From assembly GCF_000832305.1 (NCBI RefSeq), contig NZ_CP010536.1, positions 1,612,001 through 1,676,000 on the forward strand: a stretch of DNA of 64,000 nucleotides, given 5' to 3'. Positions within the stretch are counted from its first letter, which is position 1. The number at the start of each line of letters is the position of its first letter. Source of the DNA: Cupriavidus basilensis (GTDB lineage: Bacteria; Pseudomonadota; Gammaproteobacteria; Burkholderiales; Burkholderiaceae). The translations under genes were made by a program, and so were the position numbers. The notes beneath the pieces are model-generated. The model saw only the letters and a list, made by a program, of their open reading frames with translations, did no database searches and had not been told where the DNA came from. Positions 37,725 through 46,831 of the stretch are shown here, one piece after another.

Positions 37725-38636
37725 TCAGATAAGCAATGTCGCCGTATGACGCATCACGTATTCGATGAAAGCATGCACCTTGCGTGACTGCCGTCGATTG
37801 ATTGCGTAGACGAAGTGAATCCCGGCGTCCTGCAATGTGCTCATCGATGGGAAGTCCGGTAGCAACCGAACCAGCCGCCCGGCAGCCAGCGCGTCGCGAA
37901 CCAGCCAGTATGGCAGCAGAGCGATGCCCAATCCGGCCAGGGCGCTCTCCAGCAATACCTCCACGTCGTTGGCCACCAGATCGCCTTGTGGCGCCACTTC
38001 GATACATCCTTCGCCGTCGGGCTTCGCAAAGGTCCAGGCAACCCGCTCTCCGGAGCGACGGTAGCGCAAGCAATTGTGATTGAGCAGGTCTGCAGGCAAT
38101 TGCGGTGCCGTTCGCCCCCGCAGAAAGTCAGGGTGACACACGAGCAGCCGCCGATAGCGCCCAAGCGGTCTGCTGACAAGACTGGAGTCGCCAAGCGCTC
38201 CTATTCTGATGGCCAGGTCAGTGTCGGTCTCGACCAGGTCGACATAGTCATCGGTAAGCGACAACTCCAGCGTGACCTTTGGGAATGCCTCGAGAAACGA
38301 CGGAATCAGTGGCGTCAGCAAGCGCTTGCCAAAGACGCGGGGCGAACTGACCTTAAGCCGCCCGCGAGGTGCATCGGCGAACGACGCAATGCTCTCGTTG
38401 ACGGCATCCAGTTCAGCCAGCAGGGTGTCCAACTGTTCCTTGTAGGTATGGCCGGGCTCCGTCAACGTCAACCGGCGGGTCGTGCGGGTCAGGAGCTTGA
38501 CGCCCAGTTGGGCCTCGAGCGCATCGACCTGCCGGGACACGCTGGAAGCAGCGATGCCCAGGAGCTCGCTGGCGTCGGTGAAGCTCAGCGTCGAGGCCAC
38601 CTTCTGGAAGATGCGCATCGCTGCCAGCATGTCCAT
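37725..38636 (-). CDS. LysR-type transcriptional regulator
   Basis: 303 aa. HTH in FTDASELLGIAASSVSRQVDALE and a LysR substrate domain of the CrgA/DsdC-like group (RGRLKVSSPRVFGKRLLTPLIPSFL). It is the third gene of a minus-strand operon after a medium-chain dehydrogenase and a YciI protein (20-bp gap), so it probably regulates the operon it belongs to. Confidence 0.92.
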   Translation of the reverse strand: MDMLAAMRIFQKVASTLSFTDASELLGIAASSVSRQVDALEAQLGVKLLTRTTRRLTLTEPGHTYKEQLDTLLAELDAVNESIASFADAPRGRLKVSSPRVFGKRLLTPLIPSFLEAFPKVTLELSLTDDYVDLVETDTDLAIRIGALGDSSLVSRPLGRYRRLLVCHPDFLRGRTAPQLPADLLNHNCLRYRRSGERVAWTFAKPDGEGCIEVAPQGDLVANDVEVLLESALAGLGIALLPYWLVRDALAAGRLVRLLPDFPSMSTLQDAGIHFVYAINRRQSRKVHAFIEYVMRHTATLLI

Positions 38637-38656
38637 GCTTGTGTTTCCGTTGGCTG

Positions 38657-38953
38657 TTAGTTGGCCGGCGCGAACAGGTGCTCGGCACCGTCAGCAAATT
38701 TGCTGGGATTGAACTCGATGACTTCATATCGCGCCAGCCGTTCGCGGTAGAAAGGGTCCTCTGCCAGCACCGCGTCCAGCTGCGGGCGATCCAGATTTCG
38801 CGCCAGAATAACACCTCCGATGCGCGGTATCTGGGGGCCCGACACCACAAAATGACCGGTGCGATAGTTCCGGTCGAGAAAGTCGCGATGTTGCTGCATG
38901 AGCGGGTCGATTGCCGACAGGGGTTGAACGTAGTGCAAAAGTACAATGAACAT
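38657..38953 (-). CDS. YciI-family protein
   Basis: 98 aa, ferredoxin-like alpha/beta fold. The N-terminal FIVLLHYVQPLSAIDPLMQQHRDFL contains the conserved His-Asp pair of YciI proteins. Function is unknown; members are often paired with oxidoreductases. The gap to the dehydrogenase stop upstream is 10 bp. Confidence 0.88.
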   Translation of the reverse strand: MFIVLLHYVQPLSAIDPLMQQHRDFLDRNYRTGHFVVSGPQIPRIGGVILARNLDRPQLDAVLAEDPFYRERLARYEVIEFNPSKFADGAEHLFAPAN

Positions 38954-38963
38954 GATGCCTTCC

Positions 38964-39983
38964 TCAAACAGTCAGGATGATCTTGCCGAGACTCACGCCG
39001 GATTCGAGATGCCGATGCGCCTGTGCCGCCTGCTCGAGGGGCATCACCTGTTGGACTTGGGGTCTGACAAGGTCCCGCATCAGGAGATCTCGGACATGCT
39101 CAAGGTCCCTGCGACCGCTGCCCCGGCAACCCAGGATCTCCAGGCGGCGAGTAAACAGTGCCTTCAGATCCATCGGCGCCTCTGTGCCGGTCGTCACTCC
39201 GCCGAGTACCAGTCGACCGTCCATGGCAAGTGACGCTACCGATTGCTCGAAAGTGACCGCACCCACGTGCTCGAATACGAGATCCACGCCACGGTCGCCC
39301 GTCAGCTCGCGCACCTGCTCTGCCATGTTCGGTCCTGCCAGCACCACTGCGGCAGCACCAGCGCGGCGCAACGCCTCGTCGGTATCGGCTGTGCGGCCGA
39401 TCGCAATCACCCGAGCGCCCATGGCACTGGCCAGCTCTACTGCGGCGTACCCAAGGCCACCGTTGGCGCCCAGGATCATCACCCATTCGCCTGGTGCCAG
39501 CCGGCCACGACGCAGCATTGACGCGGCCGTAGCGTAGGTGAGGGCAAAGCTCGCGCCGCGGACGTAGTCGATCTGCTCAGGCAATGCCATGGCATTGCGG
39601 GCAGGGACGCGGACAAACTGCGCGTATCCGCCGTCAATGGTCGAGCCGACCGTACCAAACCTGCTGCAGAGGTTGTCTTCGCCACGCAGACAGTGGCCGC
39701 ACTGGCCGCATGACAGGATAGGGGCCGCGAACACGCGCTCGCCGATGCGGCTGCTATCGACGTTGACGCCAACGTCCACGATGTCTCCGGCGAAGTCCGT
39801 GCCGGGAATGCGCGGCAAGGGTACCTGGAATACGCTGCCTTCACGCAGGAGAAGATCGAGGCGATTGACGCCAACCGCATGGACCCGAATGATGAGGTCG
39901 TCTGGCCCCGGGGCCGGCATGTCGACATCGACGATGGCAAGAGATTCTGCCGGGCCGTGCTTCTGGATTTGTACCGCTTTCAT
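38964..39983 (-). CDS. Zinc-containing medium-chain alcohol dehydrogenase / quinone-oxidoreductase family
   Basis: 339 aa from ATG 39983 (MKAVQIQKHG). GroES-like N-terminal domain. A structural-zinc cysteine cluster lies in SCGQCGHCLRGEDNLC; the nucleotide-binding loop is GANGGLGYAAVELA. The residue after the fold (IAIGRTADT) suggests NADPH. Substrate unknown. First gene of the operon with YciI and LysR. Confidence 0.92.
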   Translation of the reverse strand: MKAVQIQKHGPAESLAIVDVDMPAPGPDDLIIRVHAVGVNRLDLLLREGSVFQVPLPRIPGTDFAGDIVDVGVNVDSSRIGERVFAAPILSCGQCGHCLRGEDNLCSRFGTVGSTIDGGYAQFVRVPARNAMALPEQIDYVRGASFALTYATAASMLRRGRLAPGEWVMILGANGGLGYAAVELASAMGARVIAIGRTADTDEALRRAGAAAVVLAGPNMAEQVRELTGDRGVDLVFEHVGAVTFEQSVASLAMDGRLVLGGVTTGTEAPMDLKALFTRRLEILGCRGSGRRDLEHVRDLLMRDLVRPQVQQVMPLEQAAQAHRHLESGVSLGKIILTV

Positions 39984-40605
39984 TTGAACTCCGAACTGTG
40001 GTGATGAGACAGCGGAGTCACTGTACGGCGCGCCTCCCCGAGTAAAAAGTGGATCGGCTGCAGAAGAGAATTCGGTCGTGCGCAAAAGTCGCCCGGGTCA
40101 TGCCGAACGAAACTCGCCTATCGAGCCAGATCACGTCGACATCCGTATTCGGCCATGTGGACGGCGCGCGGCCGAGCCGATCGACCATACCAAAGGATGA
40201 TTGGTATATCAGACGCGTTGCGAAGATACTCAAGCAAAGCCAGCTTACCAACATCCAACATCCCACATCGTGCAGTGGAAGCAGGAACCATGACACCCGG
40301 CACCGCCCAGGTTGGATCGACACCCTATCGCACGAACATATCCAGTCATTGAAGGATATGACCCCCCTGAGGATGACCGCGTACGGTCTAGCACAGACGC
40401 AGAGGAGTAGTCATATCCCTCACCGTACTCCGGGGTGTCTGCTCAGCGGATTCATGAATTCAAAATATTTGAATGATGCGTCCTTGATTGGATCACTTTT
40501 AGTAAAACTATCACCGCTATAGTTACGTCAATGGCAGCGCAACAACAAATGTTCGCTGCCAAAAAACATCAACCAAATTGAATGAAATAGAACGGAGAAA
40601 GCACC
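39984..40605. other. Gene-poor stretch upstream of the first isochorismatase gene
   Basis: AT-richer than its surroundings, especially 40440-40600. Open frames on both strands (plus 40049-40522, minus 40018-40323) have no ribosome site or recognisable protein. Probably eroded DNA plus the promoter of the next gene. Confidence 0.4.
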
Positions 40606-41304
40606 ATGTCCAACGCCAAGCTCGAAGTCCTGACCCCGCACAACAGCCAGATCATCTTCATCGACCATCAGCCCCAGATGGCCTTCGGCGTGCAGTCGAT
40701 GGACCGCCAGACCATGAAGAACAACGTGGTCGGCCTGGCCAAGGCGGCCAGGATCTTCGACATCCCGACCACCATCACCACGGTCGAGTCTGACTCGTTC
40801 TCGGGCTATACCTACCCCGAACTGCTCGACGTGTTCCCGGGCAAGCAGACGCTCGAGCGCACCTCGATGAACTCATGGGACGACCAGAAGGTGCGCGACG
40901 CACTGGCCGCCAATGGCCGCAAGAAGGTGATCGTCGCCGGCCTGTGGACCGAGGTCTGCAATACCACGTTCGCGCTGTGCGCAATGCTCGAAGGCAACTA
41001 TGAAATCTACATGGTGGCCGACGCCTCGGGTGGCACCACCAAGGAAGCGCACGACTACGCCATGCAGCGCATGGTGCAGGCTGGCGTGGTGCCGGTGACC
41101 TGGCAGCAGGTGCTGCTTGAATGGCAGCGCGACTGGAAGAACCGTGACACGTACGACGCGGTGATGAAGGTGGCCAAGGAACACTCGGGTGCCTACGGCA
41201 TGGGCGTGGACTACGCCTACACCATGGTCCACAAGGCCGAGCAGCGCACCGCCACGAAGCACGAGTCGCTGGCGCCGGTCCATGCGCAGGTGATCGAGCG
41301 CTAG
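40606..41304 (+). CDS. Isochorismatase-family cysteine hydrolase (YcaC-like)
   Basis: 232 aa. Catalytic triad candidates: Asp in IIFIDHQPQMAF, a lysine in the middle region, Cys in AGLWTEVCNTTF. LEWQRDWKNRDTYDAVMKV is a C-terminal signature of the YcaC subgroup. AACGGAGAAAG precedes ATG 40606. A second, shorter relative lies 293 bp downstream. Confidence 0.92.
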   Translation: MSNAKLEVLTPHNSQIIFIDHQPQMAFGVQSMDRQTMKNNVVGLAKAARIFDIPTTITTVESDSFSGYTYPELLDVFPGKQTLERTSMNSWDDQKVRDALAANGRKKVIVAGLWTEVCNTTFALCAMLEGNYEIYMVADASGGTTKEAHDYAMQRMVQAGVVPVTWQQVLLEWQRDWKNRDTYDAVMKVAKEHSGAYGMGVDYAYTMVHKAEQRTATKHESLAPVHAQVIER

Positions 41305-41389
41305 TACTGCATTCGCGGGCTGGACGATCCAAGGGACGTCCAGTCATTTCAGAGACCGGGCCAACAGCCCACTTCAATCCCGACTGACG

Positions 41390-41563
41390 ATGAAGCGCGT
41401 AAGGAAGATTGCCAGCAAGTGGGAGTTCGCCGTATTCGCGTTCGCGAGCGGATTCTTCAAGCATGCCCATACGTCATCTTCTCTCGGCATCCTCGCCGGC
41501 ACGCTGGCGGTGGGCGGATTGATCGCAGATCGCGGCATGAGAACAGATCGCGGTCTCAAATGA
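41390..41563 (+). CDS. Small putative membrane peptide between two isochorismatase genes
   Basis: 57 aa, MKRVRKIASKWEFAVFAFAS then GFFKHAHTSSSLGILAGTLA, ending with a hydrophobic helix (LGILAGTLAVGGLIA). The first residues are strongly basic. The stop codon overlaps the first unit of a 10-bp tandem repeat leading into the next gene, which would suit translational coupling. No family recognised; no strong ribosome site. Confidence 0.4.
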   Translation: MKRVRKIASKWEFAVFAFASGFFKHAHTSSSLGILAGTLAVGGLIADRGMRTDRGLK

Positions 41564-41590
41564 ACAAGAATGAACAAGAATGAACAAGAG
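41561..41590 (+). repeat. 10-bp tandem repeat, three copies, at the 5' end of an isochorismatase gene
   Basis: TGAACAAGAA twice and TGAACAAGAG once. Together with the A before each unit, every copy makes an ATGA, giving ATGs at 41560, 41570 and 41580, one in each frame; only the third is in frame with the gene. Confidence 0.8.
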
Positions 41591-41597
41591 AACTCCC

Positions 41598-42224
41598 ATG
41601 TCCAAACTACCGTTGCTCGACCCCGCCGATTGCGCCTTGATCCTCGTTGATGAACAGGCAGGCCTTGCGTTTGCTGCGGGTTCTCAAGACCCCCAGATTC
41701 TGCGCGGCAATGGCCTTGCGCTCGCGAAGACGGCGGTCGCCTTTGACTTGCCGGTTGTGGTCTCCACTTCAGCCTCGAAGGTGTACAGCGGCCCATTGAT
41801 GCCGGCTTTCAGAGACGTGCTGCCAGACGTCACGCCGATCGAGCGCCGCAACATGAACCTTTGGGAAGACGATGCGGTGCGCGGCGCGATTACGGCTACC
41901 GGAAAGCGTACGCTGATCATCGCGGGCATGCTGACGGAGGCCTGCGTGAGCTTCCCGGTTCTTTCAGCGCTGTCCGAGGGATATCAGGTATACGTCGCGG
42001 CCGATGCTTGCGGTGGGCTGACACCAACGAGCCATGATCTTGCGTTGCGACGGATGGCTTCCGCCGGCGCAGTCATGACTTCCTGGCTCCAGGTCCTTCT
42101 CGAATTCCAGAGGGATTGGACCCGTCATGACACCTATGAGAAGGCTCGCTCGATCGTGGTCGAGCATGGCGGCGGGTATGGCACGGGCCTCGCCTATGCG
42201 CGTGACATGATCAAACCGACATGA
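41598..42224 (+). CDS. Isochorismatase-family cysteine hydrolase
   Basis: 208 aa from ATG 41598 (MSKLPLLDPAD), preceded by AAGAGA; ATG 41580 in the repeat adds six residues. Asp in ALILVDEQAGLAF and Cys in AGMLTEACVSF mark the active site. LEFQRDWTRHDTYEKARSI parallels the neighbour at 40606, so the two genes look like diverged duplicates or a functional pair. Confidence 0.9.
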   Translation: MSKLPLLDPADCALILVDEQAGLAFAAGSQDPQILRGNGLALAKTAVAFDLPVVVSTSASKVYSGPLMPAFRDVLPDVTPIERRNMNLWEDDAVRGAITATGKRTLIIAGMLTEACVSFPVLSALSEGYQVYVAADACGGLTPTSHDLALRRMASAGAVMTSWLQVLLEFQRDWTRHDTYEKARSIVVEHGGGYGTGLAYARDMIKPT

Positions 42225-42328
42225 ACGTCCTCAATGCAGGCGTTTGACGCTCTGCGCGCTGCCAGGTGATGGATCGGCGTTCCGAGTCCGTCAGCAAAGC
42301 GCCCACTTCTGCCGGGAGTGTAATCGCG

Positions 42329-42787
42329 ATGAACCCGACTACCGTCGATCCGCAGGAAATCGTGACGAGCATCATTGTCCACGAGGTGGAGCCCGACGCC
42401 GCCGAGCAGTATGACGCGTAGCTCGCGGACATCCGAGCCGCAAGCGCCAGGTTTCCCGGCTACCTGAGCACCGATGTGATACGTCCGGTCGGCACGAGCC
42501 GCGAGTATGCGACCATCGTCCGCTTCGCCGACTTCAGGAGCCTCGACGCCTGGATGGAATCCGATGTGCGCCGCCAACATATTGAGAGAATGCGGTCATC
42601 GCTGCGGCAGGGCGACCGGTACGAGATCAGGACTGGCCTCGATTTCTGGTTCACGCCAAAGAACGCAAAGGTCAAGATCCCAACCGCGTGGAAGCAGTGG
42701 CTTATCACGTGGAGCGCCATCCTGCCGCTCAGCATCGTTGTGCCATGGGGCGTCGTGCCGGTGCTTGCGCGCTGCAGCGGCGCTTAG
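42329..42787 (+). pseudogene. Antibiotic-biosynthesis-monooxygenase-domain gene with in-frame TAG
   Basis: MNPTTVDPQEIVTSIIVHEV begins an ABM domain. The frame is stopped by TAG at 42419-42421 after EQYDA and continues intact as LADIRAASARFPGYLSTDVI to a hydrophobic C-terminal segment (WKQWLITWSAILPLSIVVPW). Relatives usually have Trp at the stop position, so TGG to TAG is the likely lesion. The end is also short: the second expected membrane helix is missing. Confidence 0.65.
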
Positions 42788-43286
42788 GCCGCGCGCCTTG
42801 CGTTTGCGCGTGTCGTCATGCGTGCGCCGAGCATGGCGCCGCCTTATGACGCCGCGTAGCCACGGCCAAATTTATCTCACTGCCGGACATAGAGAAGGCC
42901 TGCCCCCTGCCGGTGATGGATTGCTCGGCTTGCTAACATTTGTTTCGGGCGTCCGTGGAACCGTGGTCATATCCTGTTGCGACTTCCTCGAGGTATCTAG
43001 GAGGAAATTGTTGCTCTGGCGTAACCAGGGGAACTCCTTGCGCCATGGCGCTCCCGGCCAGACCCTTACCCTACTCGATGGTGCCAACCGGATGAGGGTG
43101 GCGGGATCTCCGGTGTGCGCCACCGAACGGCCGGAGGCGCGGCCCAGCCGGTTAATCATGGTCTCTTCATGACTCTCCGGCCGTATAGCGCGGCTTCTTG
43201 CGCTTACAGCTTCTTTGATCCAGCTCAAATCTGTGAGTGGTTCATCAGCTACCTTACGAACATGGTCATGTACGCCCCGTACCCCG
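42788..43286. other. Gene-poor stretch
   Basis: No supportable gene. It may hold debris of the damaged monooxygenase and ABC genes on its flanks, but I could not recover a recognisable peptide in any frame. Confidence 0.35.
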
Positions 43287-43850
43287 TCCTTTTTGAGCGG
43301 TGTGGACCTTGACCGTTATGACCTGGAGTTTGTCGTCCTGTTGGGAGCATCGTGAAGCGGAAAATCGACGTTGCTGCATATTCTTGGCGGGTTGGACTGC
43401 CCGACGTCCGGGACCGTCGAATACGGGAAGCATGACCTGGCACACGCGGATGAGGCCGGTCTTATCCTCTGCCGCCGCGAACACGTCGGCTTCGTATTTC
43501 AGGTCTACAATCTGATTCCGAGCTTGGCGGGGCTGGAGAACGTCGCACTGGTGGCCAATATTGCCGAACATCCCATGAATCCGCTCGATGCCCTTGAGTT
43601 GGTAGGGCTATCGGCGCGCAAGGACCACTTTTTAGCGCAACTCGCCGGCGGAGAACAGCAGCGCATCGCCATTGCCCGGGCCGTCGTCAAGCAACCAGAC
43701 ATTCTTCTCTGCGACGAGCCGACTGGAGCGTTGGACTACAGCACGGGGAGGCTTGTACTTGAGGTTCTTCAGCGCGCAAATACGGAGCAAGGGGCATCGT
43801 CGCGCGCCGTGCTGGTGCCGTCTTGCCGTCGAACGGGCCGGACGAGATGA
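43287..43850 (+). pseudogene. MacB/LolD-type ABC transporter ATPase, interrupted in its P-loop and truncated
   Basis: Reading in one frame: GVDLDRYDLEFVVLLGAS, stop (TGA), [19 protein letters not shown], then Q-loop [13 protein letters not shown], signature [14 protein letters not shown] and Walker [13 protein letters not shown]. The TGA replaces the glycine codon GGA of GASGSGKST. The signature LSGGEQQR has Ser changed to Ala. The frame ends soon after Walker B, before the H-loop. The partner FtsX-like permease is not present. Confidence 0.75.
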
Positions 43851-43950
43851 GCACGCGGAAATTACAGCGGCTCCTCTAAGGACTCGATGCCATCCGGCGG
43901 CTGCATTGCGCGCAAGAAGATGAGTTTGATTTTTTCTTGGGAGGACAGGG

Positions 43951-44571
43951 ATGAGCGATATCGCAGGCTTGCTTGTCCTTGCCGTCGTGGTCTTTGGCTT
44001 GAATCTGATGCCAGCCTTTGCACCGCCGACTTGGATGGTGATGTCATGGATAGGATTTTCACTGCCGGAGGCCAATCCCGCGCTTCTGGCGCTTGCTGCG
44101 GCATGTGCAGCGACTACTGGCCGCCTGGTTTTGGCTCAGATGGCCTTTACACTGGTGCGCCAGCGCTGGATGCGTGAGGATGACAGGCGGAACATTGATG
44201 TAGTTGGTCAGTGGCTGGGGCGCCGCAAAAGCATGACAATGGGGTTCATGCTTGCCTATGCCTTCAGCCCATTCCCCTCGAACTATCTCTTCATTGCCTA
44301 CGGCCTCACAGGGATGCGGCTTTGGATGATTGGACTGCCGTTCTTTGCCGGACGCCTCATCAGCTATTTCATGTGGACGCATCTGGCCCAAGTGGGCTCG
44401 CGCTATCTGGACACGGATGTTGATGGGGCCTATTTCGGCCTGTACTTCGTTCTTTCGCAGCTGCTTCTTCTGGCGGCCGTGTACCTTTTCACAAGAGTGG
44501 ACTGGGTATGCCTGCTGCATGAGCGACGCTTACGTTGGCGACGCTCACGGAGACTATCTTCTCCACCGTGA
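43951..44571 (+). CDS. Multi-pass membrane protein of unknown function
   Basis: 206 aa. About five hydrophobic segments: IAGLLVLAVVVFGLNLMPAF, PALLALAAACAATTGRLVLA, a loop with DDRRNIDVVGQWLGRRKS, then FMLAYAFSPFPSNYLFIAYG, MRLWMIGLPFFAGRLISYF and FGLYFVLSQLLLLAAVYLF. The re-entrant style around FSPFPSNY recalls VTT/DedA-like proteins but is not a safe assignment. GGGAGG precedes ATG 43951. The last 15 residues are arginine-rich. Confidence 0.78.
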   Translation: MSDIAGLLVLAVVVFGLNLMPAFAPPTWMVMSWIGFSLPEANPALLALAAACAATTGRLVLAQMAFTLVRQRWMREDDRRNIDVVGQWLGRRKSMTMGFMLAYAFSPFPSNYLFIAYGLTGMRLWMIGLPFFAGRLISYFMWTHLAQVGSRYLDTDVDGAYFGLYFVLSQLLLLAAVYLFTRVDWVCLLHERRLRWRRSRRLSSPP

Positions 44572-44670
44572 CGAAGCAACGTGCGTCGGAACCTAGCCGA
44601 TTCGGGGTGCCTGTCGGTCGAGCCGCGGGTGTCCGGTACAACGCATCGCAATCGAAGTCGCCAGGCCCGC

Positions 44671-46026
44671 TTACACGCGCTTCTGCATCGCTGGCGCAAC
44701 AAGCAAACGGTCGATGCTTACTTGCAGGCCGTCTTGCCAGCCCGGAACCGGGGAGCGTAGCTCAAGGGACGAACCCGCGCCGCGCACAATCGCTTCGACG
44801 ATAGCAAGGCCAAGTCCGCTGCCCTTGGCTGCCGTCGCGCCACGCTCGAAAGGCTTTGTCAGACGATCAAGTTCATCGTTCGGCAGCACCGGCCCGTGAT
44901 TCCTCACTGTGAGCGAACCGGTGGCCAGCAGCGAAATCCCCACGGTTTGCCCAGGTGAGCCGTGCTTTTGGGCATTTTCGACCAGATTGCGCACGACAAT
45001 GGCAAATGCGTCCTGATCAATCCACGACGGAACGGGCTGGTCGGGCAGGTCAAGCTGAATCGGGTTCGCAGAGGCCACGCGCCGAAAATCCTCGACTACA
45101 AGTTCCAGTACTGGTCGAAGATCCTGCGGCGCGTCCCCGAGCACGCGCCCATTTTCCGCCTTCGCCAGTTGCATGAGTCTTTCACTGACCCGCGACAGCG
45201 CGTGCAACCCCCGTTCGATGTTTTGTACTCGCTCTCGCACTCGGTCGGAAGGCGCTTCGGCCATGAGGCGCTGCGTCTGCGCAAGGGCTGCGGCAATCGG
45301 TGTGCGCAACTCGTGCGCGCTATTGGCAGTGAAGCTACGCTCCGCGGCCAGCGCGCGGTCCAGGCGAGCCATCAGGTCATTGACCGCGTCGGCGATCGGT
45401 GCGACCTCCGTCGGCAGTTCCTCTCTTTCGAGCGGTGTCAGGTCGTTCTGCCCACGTGCAGCGATGCTGTCGCAGAAGCGCCGGATTGGCCGTAGCCCGG
45501 TGCGGACAATCAGCCAGATGCCACACAGGCCCACCGGCAGAAACAGGATGAGGACCCTGGCGACCGCTAGCGCGGCTTCAATCACTGCATGCCGGCGCGT
45601 GGCGAGCGGCTCCGCGATCATCAGGGAGATCGTGCCCTGCAAGCCCGGCTCGGCATAGATCCGGTGCGACGCCGTTGAAGTGAAGCCCGCTTTCAGATCC
45701 GACGGGAAGATGACCGTATCGGCATCGTGCGATCGCAGCAAAAGTCTGCCCCTGTCATCGCGAACCGCGTAGGTCAGCAATTCGTCGTGTGGACGAACGG
45801 CTGCGATACGGCGGCTGCCATCGTCATCGCCATCCGCATCACGCCCGACGATATCCATGATGGCGAGTGGCAACAGGCGCTGCGCCGCTTCCTGCAACGC
45901 ACTGTCCGACATCCGATCGACTTCGTGGCGCAGCACGTAGAATGAAGCGGCCGCGGCCGCGAGCGACAGCACGGCGAGCCCTGCAACCAGTGCTGCCGCG
46001 AGTCGACCTTGCAGGCTGCGCAGCAT
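44671..46026 (-). CDS. Two-component sensor histidine kinase
   Basis: 451 aa. Two membrane helices (LAAALVAGLAVLSLAAAAASF and VLILFLPVGLCGIWLIV) bracket a periplasmic sensor of about 130 residues. Then come a HAMP region and a HisKA motif with phospho-accepting His in FTANSAHELRTPIAA. The ATPase boxes are N in VVRNLVENAQKHG and G in KGSGLGLAIVEAIV. It follows its response regulator by 2 bp. QseC/TctE-like organisation. Likely senses a periplasmic signal for the divergent redox operon. Confidence 0.93.
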   Translation of the reverse strand: MLRSLQGRLAAALVAGLAVLSLAAAAASFYVLRHEVDRMSDSALQEAAQRLLPLAIMDIVGRDADGDDDGSRRIAAVRPHDELLTYAVRDDRGRLLLRSHDADTVIFPSDLKAGFTSTASHRIYAEPGLQGTISLMIAEPLATRRHAVIEAALAVARVLILFLPVGLCGIWLIVRTGLRPIRRFCDSIAARGQNDLTPLEREELPTEVAPIADAVNDLMARLDRALAAERSFTANSAHELRTPIAAALAQTQRLMAEAPSDRVRERVQNIERGLHALSRVSERLMQLAKAENGRVLGDAPQDLRPVLELVVEDFRRVASANPIQLDLPDQPVPSWIDQDAFAIVVRNLVENAQKHGSPGQTVGISLLATGSLTVRNHGPVLPNDELDRLTKPFERGATAAKGSGLGLAIVEAIVRGAGSSLELRSPVPGWQDGLQVSIDRLLVAPAMQKRV

Positions 46027-46028
46027 GG

Positions 46029-46688
46029 TCAGTCCTGCTTCAGCCGATAGCCGAGCCCACGCAAGGTCTCAATGACATCGGCACCAAGCTTCTTGCGTAG
46101 GCGGCTCATATGTACCTCGATGGTGTTGCTGCCAATTTCTTCGTTGAAGGAGTAAAGGCGATCCTCCAGCCGGCTCCTTGATACGATTATTCCCGGATGC
46201 TGAATCAGCGCTTCGAGAAGTGCCCATTCACTGGCCGTCAGGTCGATGCGTGCGGCACCGCGCATCACGCTGCGCCCCACCGTATCGATACGGAGTCCGC
46301 CGAGCTCGACCAGGGGATTCGGATTGCCCGAATACCGGCGTGACACCGCGCCTACCCGTGCGGAAAGCTCTGACAGGTCGAATGGCTTGACGAGATAGTC
46401 ATCCGCGCCGGCGTTCAGGCCGGCGATGCGGTTCGATACCTGATCGAGCGCAGTCAGGATGATGACGGGCACGGTCGAACCACGCGCGCGAAGCTCTCGC
46501 AGGAAGTCGAGCCCCCGACCGTCGGGAAGCAGCAGATCGAGCAGGACTAGGTCGTAGTTAGCAGCAGCAAGGTGTCGGCGCGCCTCGGCGAGGCTGGCCA
46601 CGAAGTCGGTCGGATGTCCGTCTTTCTCGATCTGGTCGCGAACGGCCTCCCCGAGCCAAGGCTCATCCTCGATGAGAAGGACTCTCAT
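46029..46688 (-). CDS. OmpR/PhoB-type response regulator
   Basis: 219 aa. Receiver domain with acidic pair IEDEP, phospho-acceptor D51 in LVLLDLLLPDG, and K in YLVKPFD. C-terminal winged helix with SNTIEVHMSRLRKKLG. ATG 46688 (MRVLLIEDEP) replaces the longer frame start at 46727. It faces the PepSY/DUF2271 operon across about 140 bp, which should contain its binding sites. Confidence 0.94.
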   Translation of the reverse strand: MRVLLIEDEPWLGEAVRDQIEKDGHPTDFVASLAEARRHLAAANYDLVLLDLLLPDGRGLDFLRELRARGSTVPVIILTALDQVSNRIAGLNAGADDYLVKPFDLSELSARVGAVSRRYSGNPNPLVELGGLRIDTVGRSVMRGAARIDLTASEWALLEALIQHPGIIVSRSRLEDRLYSFNEEIGSNTIEVHMSRLRKKLGADVIETLRGLGYRLKQD

Positions 46689-46831
46689 TAAGATCTTCCT
46701 GATAGGTGTCTCGCGTGACTTTGCCACGCGAACCTGTCGCGAACATGAAGAAAATTCTTTGTGCCCGCAAGCTTGGCTTCAGGTTTCAGGTGCATTGTGG
46801 AGTCCAAGGATGCGAACGAGAGATGTTAGTC

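Noticed and set aside
40049..40522. 157-codon plus-strand frame upstream of the first isochorismatase
   Set aside because: No ribosome site, no recognisable domain, composition unlike neighbouring genes.
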